A DNA stretch of 64,000 nt from CAKVOD01 sp964606505 (GTDB lineage Bacteria; Bacillota; Clostridia; Christensenellales; UBA1242): the NCBI GenBank assembly GCA_964606505.1, contig CAZSGM010000002.1:62001-126000 (forward strand), in the 5' to 3' direction. Shown here piece after piece: positions 55,395 through 61,818 of the stretch. The position numbers were made by a program, and so were the translations under genes. Position 1 is the first letter of the stretch; each line of letters begins with the position of its first letter. A model generated the notes under the pieces. It saw nothing but the letters and a program-made list of their open reading frames with translations. It was not told where the DNA came from and ran no database searches.

Positions 55395-56044
55395 TGAATA
55401 TTGTTTTATTGGGACCACCTGCTAGTGGGAAGGGGACTTGCTCCGAATATTTGCAACAAAAATGCAATATGACACACATCTCAATGGGCGACTTGTTGCG
55501 TGAATACGTAAAAAGTGGCACAGAGAAAGCACAATTAATTAGCAAAGTTATGTCTGAGGGCAAGATTTTAGCCGAGGACATAACTGCTGATCTATTGCGC
55601 GATTACTTAAAAAAAATAGACCTTTATGATAACATTTTGCTTGATGGATACCCTCGAGGGTTGAAGTCGGTGGAATATGTTAACGACTTCCTTAAAATAG
55701 ATATGGTGATAGTGCTTGAAGCTAGTTTAGAGGAAATTAAAAATCGAATTTTAAATCGCTTGATTTGTCCAGATTGCGGCAAAGTTTATTCAAAAAACGA
55801 CGGCGCCGAAATTTGCAGTGATTGCAAAATTCAGCTTGTAGTGCGCGACGACGACACCGAAGCGGCGTTGAATACGCGTATGGCTGAGTACAAACGTCTG
55901 ACAGTTCCTGTAATTGAACATTATAAGAAACTTGGAATTGCGTACGTAATAAAATCGGACGAAGATATGCTAAAACAACTTGACGTAATTATTAACAAAA
56001 CAAATTTAGTTATTGATAAAACTGATAAAGCAAATTGTAGGTAA
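55394..56044 (+). CDS. adk: Adenylate kinase homologue 1 (Zn-lid type, altered AMP site)
   Basis: 216 residues with an adenylate kinase fold. The P-loop is GPPASGKGT (7-15), with Ala where most have Gly. In the AMP-binding helix the usual STGD reads S-M-G-D, so the adenine-contacting Thr31 is Met. The DGYPR motif (Arg88) is intact. The lid has four Cys (C125, C128, C141, C144) for zinc. It starts on the last base of secY. The changes at the AMP site raise the question whether it acts on another nucleotide. A second homologue follows directly. Confidence 0.93.
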   Translation: MNIVLLGPPASGKGTCSEYLQQKCNMTHISMGDLLREYVKSGTEKAQLISKVMSEGKILAEDITADLLRDYLKKIDLYDNILLDGYPRGLKSVEYVNDFLKIDMVIVLEASLEEIKNRILNRLICPDCGKVYSKNDGAEICSDCKIQLVVRDDDTEAALNTRMAEYKRLTVPVIEHYKKLGIAYVIKSDEDMLKQLDVIINKTNLVIDKTDKANCR

Positions 56045-56048
56045 TTTG

Positions 56049-56690
56049 ATGAATATTTTATTGATTGGCGCTCCTGGTAGCGGCAAGGGGACGTTGTCCC
56101 AAAAACTTACCGAGAAATACGGTTTCACACATCTTTCAACAGGCGACTTGTTTCGCGCAGAAATTGCAAGGGGCACCGAGCGTGGCAAAATTATTGATAA
56201 AGCGATTAGTCAGGGATTTCTTGCTCCAAGCGACATTCTGCTTGAGGTTATGAAAGACCAACTATCTCAACCGCGTTACCGAGACAATGTTTTGCTTGAT
56301 GGCTTTGGTAAAACGCTTGAAGAAGCAATTGAACTTGACAACTTTTATGACATCGACAAGGTTTTCTACTTGGACGTTGACTACGAAGAGTTGTTGCAAC
56401 GTATCCTAAAAAGAAGGATTTGCCCCGACTGTGGGAACGTTACAACGGTTGAGCAGTCAGGCGAAATTTGCGGGAAGTGTGGCTCAAAACTGGTTATAAG
56501 AACGGACGACAATGAGGATGTTTTTGCAAATAGATTTAAAGTCTTTACCGAAAAAACACTCCCAATTGTTGATTACTTCGATAACCAAGGAGTTCTAACA
56601 AGAATTGACGCCAACGATAGTGTCGAAGAAAATTTTTTGAAGATTTGTAGGGCTATAAACGTCGACAAAACGGAAGAAATTGAGCGATAA
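56049..56690 (+). CDS. adk: Adenylate kinase homologue 2 (Zn-lid type, R88K)
   Basis: 213 residues. The P-loop GAPGSGKGT and the AMP motif HLSTGD (Thr31) are canonical, but the DGFPR motif reads D84-G-F-G-K88. The AMP-phosphate Arg is therefore Lys and the preceding Pro is Gly. Zinc Cys residues occupy the same positions as in homologue 1 (125, 128, 141, 144). Each homologue keeps the residue the other has lost. ATG 56049 is four bases after the first gene's stop, with a weak GTAGGTAA site. An in-frame upstream start inside the first gene is unlikely. Confidence 0.93.
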   Translation: MNILLIGAPGSGKGTLSQKLTEKYGFTHLSTGDLFRAEIARGTERGKIIDKAISQGFLAPSDILLEVMKDQLSQPRYRDNVLLDGFGKTLEEAIELDNFYDIDKVFYLDVDYEELLQRILKRRICPDCGNVTTVEQSGEICGKCGSKLVIRTDDNEDVFANRFKVFTEKTLPIVDYFDNQGVLTRIDANDSVEENFLKICRAINVDKTEEIER

Positions 56691-56693
56691 CTA

Positions 56694-56722
56694 TTGAAAA
56701 AATTTATCCAATGTGTTATAAT
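56694..56722 (+). promoter_or_regulatory. Internal promoter before map
   Basis: TTGAAA (56694-56699), 17-bp spacer, TATAAT (56717-56722), right after the second adk. It would let map, infA and the alpha-operon genes be transcribed apart from the upstream ribosomal genes. Confidence 0.75.
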
Positions 56723-56738
56723 ATAGAGAAGGGTAAAA

Positions 56739-57488
56739 ATGGAAGTTCATATTAAAACGCCTAGCGAAGTCGAACATATGCGTTTGGCGTGCAAAATCAC
56801 AGGCGACACACTTAAAGTCGTCGAAGAAAAAATTCGCGCAGGAATGACAACCAAAATGATTGACGACATTGTCAGAGATTATATCCATTCTTGCAACGCG
56901 AAGTGTTCGTTTAAAAATTACGAGGGCTATCCAGCAAACGCTTGCGTGTCAATCAACGAAGAGATTGTTCACGGAATTCCTAAAGCTTCACGCCGAATTG
57001 AGGAGGGAGACATTGTTTCCGTCGATGTCGGCGCCTATATCAAAGGTTTTCACGGCGACGCCGCAAGGACATTTTGTATAGGGCAAGTTAGCGAGGAGAA
57101 GAAAAGGCTCGTTAGGGTAACCGAGGAGAGTTTCTTTGAAGGAATTAAGGACATCAAAGCAGGTAGTTATGTCGGAGACATCTCTTGCAAGGTTCAAGCG
57201 CACGCTGAGTCAAACGGCTACAGCGTTGTCCGCCTCCTAGAGGGGCACGGCGTCGGCAGGAACTTGCACGAACCCCCTTCCGTTCCAAACTACGGCAAGG
57301 CAGGCAGCGGTGCAAAACTTTACGCTGGGATGACCATTGCAATTGAGCCTATGATTAATATGGGTAAGAAAGAAATTTTGATGCTCGAGGACGATTGGAC
57401 AATAGTTACAAAGGATGGCTTGCCAGCGTCTCACTATGAAAACACTATCTTGATTACTGAAGATGGCGTTGAAATATTGACGCTTTAG
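56739..57488 (+). CDS. map: Methionine aminopeptidase, type I
   Basis: 249 residues. The metal ligands are in place: VDVGAYIKGFHGDAARTF (two Asp), GHGVGRNLHEPPSVPNY (His), AIEPMI (Glu) and the final Glu in YENTILITEDG; the substrate-site His is in CVSINEEIVHGIP. It removes the initiator Met from nascent proteins. It has its own promoter. Confidence 0.98.
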   Translation: MEVHIKTPSEVEHMRLACKITGDTLKVVEEKIRAGMTTKMIDDIVRDYIHSCNAKCSFKNYEGYPANACVSINEEIVHGIPKASRRIEEGDIVSVDVGAYIKGFHGDAARTFCIGQVSEEKKRLVRVTEESFFEGIKDIKAGSYVGDISCKVQAHAESNGYSVVRLLEGHGVGRNLHEPPSVPNYGKAGSGAKLYAGMTIAIEPMINMGKKEILMLEDDWTIVTKDGLPASHYENTILITEDGVEILTL

Positions 57489-57495
57489 GTGGCAT

Positions 57496-57771
57496 ATGGA
57501 AGTTGGAGCAATTGTTAAAAGCAAATGCGGGCGCGACGTGGGCAGAGTTTATTGCGTCCTAAGCGTTACGAGCACCGACTTTGTTGAGTTGGTGAACGGA
57601 CGTTCAAGGAAGTTAAACAACCCCAAACGTAAGCGCATTAAGCATTTGGAAGTTTTGAGCGAAAGTGATTTGAAACACAAGATTGAACAGCAACAAAAAA
57701 TTTACGATTCGGATATCATAACGATATTAAATGAATTTAAAATGAGTTTTAATGGAGGTAACAATGCCTAG
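57496..57771 (+). CDS. KOW-domain RNA-binding protein
   Basis: 91 residues. The N-terminal half (VGAIVKSKCGRDVGRVYCVL and VNGRSRKLNNPKRKRIKHL) is a KOW/L14e-L27e-like RNA-binding fold. A helix (DLKHKIEQQQKIYDSDI) follows. Genes of this kind sit between map and infA in many Clostridia, so it probably binds rRNA, but its role is unknown. It overlaps the infA start by eight bases. Confidence 0.88.
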   Translation: MEVGAIVKSKCGRDVGRVYCVLSVTSTDFVELVNGRSRKLNNPKRKRIKHLEVLSESDLKHKIEQQQKIYDSDIITILNEFKMSFNGGNNA

Positions 57772-57997
57772 AGGTGAAGGAATTGAGGTCGAAGGCATAG
57801 TTGTTGAGGTTATACGCAACGCAGTCTACAAGGTAAAATTACCAAACGACCACATTATCGAAGCGTATGTGGCTGGACGTCTAGCTCAGCACCATATTGA
57901 AGTTCTAGAGGGCGATAAAGTATTAGTTGAATTATCTCCTTATGACATCAGTAGGGGAAGAATCACATATCGTGGCGATAAGAAGAAAAGAAATTAA
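57764..57997 (+). CDS. infA: Translation initiation factor IF-1
   Basis: 77 residues: IEVEGIVVEVIRNAVYKVKL, then GDKVLVELSPYDISRGRITYR. The usual basic loop SGKMR reads AGRLAQHHIEV, so it has fewer positive charges than E. coli IF-1 in the region contacting 16S helix 44. ATG 57764 follows GGAGG; an earlier in-frame ATG at 57752 belongs to the site region. Confidence 0.96.
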   Translation: MPRGEGIEVEGIVVEVIRNAVYKVKLPNDHIIEAYVAGRLAQHHIEVLEGDKVLVELSPYDISRGRITYRGDKKKRN

Positions 57998-58015
57998 AGG
58001 AAAGGAGCAAAGAAA

Positions 58016-58129
58016 ATGAAAGTAAGGTCATCAGTAAAACCAATGTGCGATAAGTGCAAAGTTATTAAACGTGATGGTAAAGTTATGGTTATTTGCCCTA
58101 ACAAAAAACATAAACAAGTACAAGGTTAA
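58016..58129 (+). CDS. rpmJ: 50S ribosomal protein L36, zinc-binding type
   Basis: 37 residues, MKVRSSVKPMCDKCKVIKRD... with the zinc set C-x2-C ... C-x4-H complete (MCDKC, ICPNKKH). It ends at TAA 58129. AAAGGAGC precedes the ATG. It is the zinc-dependent form; no zinc-free copy is in this window. Confidence 0.97.
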   Translation: MKVRSSVKPMCDKCKVIKRDGKVMVICPNKKHKQVQG

Positions 58130-58134
58130 TAAAC

Positions 58135-58254
58135 TTGCACATACATAAGCATTAAACATTGTGTTTAGCGTGCATATTTATGTATGTGCAAAAAACCAAA
58201 AACACCGCAAACTATCGCGGCTATACAAAGGCAACCCTTTGTGTTTAGTTTGCG
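58135..58254 (+). promoter_or_regulatory. Two strong hairpins between rpmJ and rpsM
   Basis: TTGCACATACATAA (58135-58148) pairs perfectly with 58178-58191, with TAAACA/TGTTTA nested inside. Then CGCAAACTA (58206-58214) pairs perfectly with TAGTTTGCG (58246-58254), enclosing ACAAAGG/CCTTTGT (58225-58231, 58236-58242). No T-tract follows, so these are not ordinary terminators. They sit where S4 regulates the alpha operon of E. coli, just before rpsM. Confidence 0.8.
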
Positions 58255-58290
58255 TTTATATAAATTTAGAAATTAAAATCGGAGGAAAAT

Positions 58291-58659
58291 ATGGCAAGAA
58301 TTGCTGGTGTCGACCTTCCAAAAGAGAAAAGAGTTGAAATTGGTTTGACTTATATTTATGGAATTGGTCGCACAACATCAAATAAAATTTTGAAAGAAAC
58401 CGGCGTTAACCCTGACACTCGAGTTAAAGACTTGACAGAAGAAGAGCAAACGCTACTTAGAAACTATATTGACAAAAACCTAAAAGTCGAAGGTGAACTT
58501 AGATCAGAAGTGTTGATGAGCGTTAAGCGTCTACAAGAAATTGGATGCTACCGTGGTATTCGTCACAGACGTGGTCTTCCAGTTCGCGGACAAAGAACAA
58601 AGACAAATGCTCGTACGAGAAAAGGCGCTAAAAAGACAGTTTCTCGCGGTAAGAAATAG
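58291..58659 (+). CDS. rpsM: 30S ribosomal protein S13
   Basis: 122 residues: MARIAGVDLPKEKRVEIGLT, IYGIGRTTSNKIL and GCYRGIRHRRGLPVRGQRTKTNARTRKG (by parts). It forms head-to-50S bridges. CGGAGGAAA precedes the ATG. The two hairpins upstream may control it. Confidence 0.99.
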   Translation: MARIAGVDLPKEKRVEIGLTYIYGIGRTTSNKILKETGVNPDTRVKDLTEEEQTLLRNYIDKNLKVEGELRSEVLMSVKRLQEIGCYRGIRHRRGLPVRGQRTKTNARTRKGAKKTVSRGKK

Positions 58660-58668
58660 GAGTAATTT

Positions 58669-59061
58669 ATGGCAACAACAAATAAACCTACTAAGAAGAG
58701 AAGAAGTACAAAGAACCTTGACAAGGGTCAAGTTCACATTAAATCAACTTTTAACAACTGTATGGTAACAGTAACTGACGAACAAGGAAACGTTATTTCT
58801 TGGTCAAGTTCTGGTAGCCTTGGATTTAGAAGCTCAAAGAAGGATACACCTTATGCAGCTGCACAAGTTGCTGAAACAGCAGTAAAGGCGGCAAAAGAGC
58901 AAGGATTAAGGTCAGTCGATGTATTCGTTAAAGGCGCAGGACGCGGAAGAGAAGCCGCAATCAGAGCGCTAGGGAACGCGGAAATTGCAGTTACATCAAT
59001 CAAAGATGTATCATCAATACCTTTTAATGGTTGCCGTCCGCCAAAGAAGAGAAGATTATAG
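58669..59061 (+). CDS. rpsK: 30S ribosomal protein S11
   Basis: 130 residues: GQVHIKSTFNNCMVTVTDEQGNVISWSSSGSLGF (by parts), and the C-terminal DVSSIPFNGCRPPKKRRL. It is part of the platform near the mRNA exit. It has a TAGGAGTAA site, nine bases after rpsM. Confidence 0.99.
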   Translation: MATTNKPTKKRRSTKNLDKGQVHIKSTFNNCMVTVTDEQGNVISWSSSGSLGFRSSKKDTPYAAAQVAETAVKAAKEQGLRSVDVFVKGAGRGREAAIRALGNAEIAVTSIKDVSSIPFNGCRPPKKRRL

Positions 59062-59070
59062 GAGGAAATT

Positions 59071-59697
59071 ATGGCAAAATATACAGATGCTGATTGCCGT
59101 TTGTGCCGCAGAGAAGGCTGCAAACTATTTTTGAAAGGCGAAAGATGTTTGAGTTCTAAGTGCGCTATGGAACGCCGTAGAGCTGTTCCTGGGCAACACG
59201 GAGCTCAAGCTGTTCGCAAAAAGCAAAGTGAATACGGAATGCAACTTAGAGAAAAGCAAAAAATCAAGAGATACTATGGTTTGCTTGAAAAACAATTCCA
59301 CTTAACTTATGAAACGGCTGAACGTATGAAGGGAAACACTGGTGAAAACCTTTTGCAACTTTTGGAAAGACGTCTTGATAACGTTGTTTATCGTATGGGT
59401 CTTGGCGAAAGTAGAGCAAAGTGCCGTCAAATTGTTAACCACGGGCACATCACCGTAAACGGCAGAGTTGTTGACATCCCATCATATGTAGTATGCGCTG
59501 GGGATGTTGTCGCAGTTAAAGAAGGACACGGAGACAATGGTTTGTTCAAAGAACTTTCAAAAGTTAAAGTTACAACACCAAAATGGCTCGAATTTGACAC
59601 AAAGACTTTAGTTGGTAAAGTCAACGCACTTCCACAAAGAGACGACATTGATATGCGCTTTGCAGAACACTTGGTTGTCGAACTTTATAGTAAATAA
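59071..59697 (+). CDS. rpsD: 30S ribosomal protein S4, zinc-finger type
   Basis: 208 residues. The N-terminus carries four Cys (CRLCRREGC ... CLSSKC), the zinc-containing form. YGLLEKQFHLTYETAERMKG and the S4 RNA-binding domain (RLDNVVYRMGLGESRAKCRQ, VNHGHITVNGRVVDIPS) follow. S4 starts 30S assembly and, in several bacteria, represses its own operon; the hairpins before rpsM are a possible target. Confidence 0.99.
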   Translation: MAKYTDADCRLCRREGCKLFLKGERCLSSKCAMERRRAVPGQHGAQAVRKKQSEYGMQLREKQKIKRYYGLLEKQFHLTYETAERMKGNTGENLLQLLERRLDNVVYRMGLGESRAKCRQIVNHGHITVNGRVVDIPSYVVCAGDVVAVKEGHGDNGLFKELSKVKVTTPKWLEFDTKTLVGKVNALPQRDDIDMRFAEHLVVELYSK

Positions 59698-59763
59698 TAA
59701 AAATTGCAATGGAAAATTGCGATTTACAATTTTCTATTTTAAAATTAGGAGGATTTGTAGTTT

Positions 59764-60717
59764 ATGATGCAAATCGAAAAACCAAAAATCACAGTTGAAG
59801 AAAATGCTGACGGCAGTTTTGCAAAAGTTATTGTTGAACCTTTGGAAAGAGGTTTTGGAACAACTTTAGGAAATAGTTTCAGAAGAATTTTGCTTGCTTC
59901 CTTACCCGGTGTTGCTCCTGTAGCAATCAGGATTGCAGGCGTTGCACACGAGTTTTCCAACGTAAAGGGTGTGCGTGAGGATGTTTCTGACATTATTATG
60001 AACTTGAAAAATATCGCATTGGCAACAACTAGCAGCGACCCTGAATTTAAGACAACCTTAAGATTGGCTAAGAAGGGTGCAGGCGTTTTGCACGCTGGCG
60101 ATATCGAGTACCCTATTGATGTTGAATGCAAAAACCCAAATCTTTATCTATGCACGCTAGATGATGACGCTGATTTAGAAATGGAAATAACTATTGCACG
60201 TGGTCGTGGATATGTTCCTTCAGTACAAAATAAGAGCGAGATTGAAAGTATCGGCTACATCGCCGTTGACTCAATTTTCACTCCAGTAAAAGCCGCGAAC
60301 TTTTATTTGGAAGGCGCACGCGTAGGCCACAATATGGGATACGACAAGTTAATTTTGGAAGTTACTACAAACGGAACAAGACGCGCTGTTGAGGTTGTAA
60401 GTCTTGCAGGTAAGATTTTACAAGATCACACGCAGTTGTTTGTTGAACTTGTCGCTGATATGGGAGATACGGAAATTCTCGTTAGCCCTGAAGAAGATAA
60501 GAACACCAAAATTTTAAGTATGAGCATTGACGAACTAGAACTTTCAGTACGTAGTCATAACTGCTTGAAGAGAGCAAACATCAACACTGTGGAAGATTTG
60601 GTAAAGAAATCAAAAGATGATATGTTAAAAGTCAAAAATCTCGGGGCAAAATCTCTCGAAGAAGTAATTGAGAAAATTAACGGCCTTGGGCTCAAATTAA
60701 GAGATGACGAAGAATAA
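59764..60717 (+). CDS. rpoA: RNA polymerase alpha subunit
   Basis: 317 residues. The dimerising N-terminal domain contains FAKVIVEPLERGFGTTLGNS and RRILLASLPGVAPVAIRI. The C-terminal domain (from about 245) has ELELSVRSHNCLKRANINTV and NLGAKSLEEVIEKINGLGL, which bind UP elements and activators. AGGAGG lies 11 bases before ATG 59764; the adjacent ATG 59767 is an alternative. Confidence 0.99.
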   Translation: MMQIEKPKITVEENADGSFAKVIVEPLERGFGTTLGNSFRRILLASLPGVAPVAIRIAGVAHEFSNVKGVREDVSDIIMNLKNIALATTSSDPEFKTTLRLAKKGAGVLHAGDIEYPIDVECKNPNLYLCTLDDDADLEMEITIARGRGYVPSVQNKSEIESIGYIAVDSIFTPVKAANFYLEGARVGHNMGYDKLILEVTTNGTRRAVEVVSLAGKILQDHTQLFVELVADMGDTEILVSPEEDKNTKILSMSIDELELSVRSHNCLKRANINTVEDLVKKSKDDMLKVKNLGAKSLEEVIEKINGLGLKLRDDEE

Positions 60718-60733
60718 TTAAAGGAGAGAACAA

Positions 60734-61243
60734 ATGGCAATAAACAAATTAGGTAAAAGAACAGATTTGCGTATGGCTATTTTGCGTGGGCAGTTGACTG
60801 ACTTTTTATGGAAAGGATACCTTGAAACTACACTCGACAGAGCACAAGCAGTTTCACGTCTTGCAGATAAAGTGTTGCAACTTGCAGTAAATACTTACAA
60901 CGATACAATCGAAGTTGAAAAGCCTTTCGTTAACGAAAAGGGCGAAAAGACAACAAGAAAAGTATTAAACGATGGCGCAAAAAAACTTAATGCACGTCGC
61001 AAAATTATGGGTATGGTAAACGATGTACAAGAACAACGTTTGGACGGAGAAAAGAAAGAAGATTTCAAGGTTCGTACCGAAGATGTTGCTCACCCATTAA
61101 TTGAAAAGATTTTCAACGTATACGCTCCTAAATATGCAACAAGAAAAGAAGAACTTGGGCAAGGTGGCGGATACACAAGAATTATTAAACTTGGTCAACG
61201 TCGCGGCGACGGCGCTATGAAAGTTAAAATCGAACTCGTTTAG
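60734..61243 (+). CDS. rplQ: 50S ribosomal protein L17 with internal insertion
   Basis: 169 residues against about 113-127. The start (NKLGKRTDLRMAILRGQLTD) and end (GGGYTRIIKLGQRRGDGAMKVKIELV, by parts) are normal. Between them are roughly 45 extra charged residues (VEKPFVNEKGEKTTRKVLND and VQEQRLDGEKKEDFKVRTED). L17 sits near the tunnel exit. It is the last gene of the super-operon, with AAGGAGAG before the ATG. Confidence 0.97.
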   Translation: MAINKLGKRTDLRMAILRGQLTDFLWKGYLETTLDRAQAVSRLADKVLQLAVNTYNDTIEVEKPFVNEKGEKTTRKVLNDGAKKLNARRKIMGMVNDVQEQRLDGEKKEDFKVRTEDVAHPLIEKIFNVYAPKYATRKEELGQGGGYTRIIKLGQRRGDGAMKVKIELV

Positions 61244-61275
61244 TTTGTTTTAACTTCCTAAGTTTGGCAACAATT

Positions 61276-61306
61276 AAGCATTAAGCCGCAGGGCTTAAGT
61301 TTGCTT
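61276..61306 (+). terminator. Hairpin after rplQ
   Basis: TTAAGCC (61281-61287) pairs with GGCTTAA (61292-61298), extended by AAGCA/TGCTT with a three-base bulge. A U-tract is lacking, so it may mark the mRNA 3' end without being a strong terminator. From 61307 to 61556 the DNA is AT-rich and I see no gene. Confidence 0.5.
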
Positions 61307-61556
61307 CATTGGGTTTAATAACTCGATAATAATGGTTGTTGGTTTTTGATAATGTTTAGTTGATAACTATGCAATTTAAAGGTTATCAATTTTACTGCAC
61401 TTAATAATATAAACCATTATTTGTATATTGTAATTGATAAAATGTTTAAAACTCTAATAAACTTTTGAATGGTTTATATGGCATAAAATTGTCAATTATA
61501 ATAAAAATATTAGTATGTTCAATTTAGCAGGTAAATTGAATAAATAGCAGGTATTT

Positions 61557-61588
61557 AAACAAGGATATGCAGGTGTCCTTGTTTTTTT
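61557..61588 (+). terminator. Intrinsic terminator downstream of the ribosomal operon
   Basis: AAACAAGGA (61557-61565) pairs with TCCTTGTTT (61576-61584) around a 10-nt loop, followed by a T-run. It separates the ribosomal operon from the surface-protein promoter. Confidence 0.85.
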
Positions 61589-61668
61589 AGTGCGTAGATG
61601 TATGGTAGTGGTGCGCGGACAAATATAGTTGAAAATAAATAAAAAAATGAATTTATGCTTAAAATTGT

Positions 61669-61697
61669 TTGATAAAAATTTTTTATTGTGTTATACT
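61669..61697 (+). promoter_or_regulatory. Promoter of G-tract surface protein 2
   Basis: TTGATA (61669-61674), 17-bp spacer ending TTTTATTGTGT, TATACT (61692-61697). It is nearly the same as the promoter at 27251-27279, without the 18-bp palindrome found there. Confidence 0.8.
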
Positions 61698-61818
61698 AAA
61701 CTTGTAAAACAGAATTCGGTCGTTTTTTATGTGAATTTTCACCAAAATTTGTGTAAAATATGCGGTTTGGCGGATAGTAAAAGGACGACTGAAAATAGGC
61801 TTAATGGAGGAAATTCTA

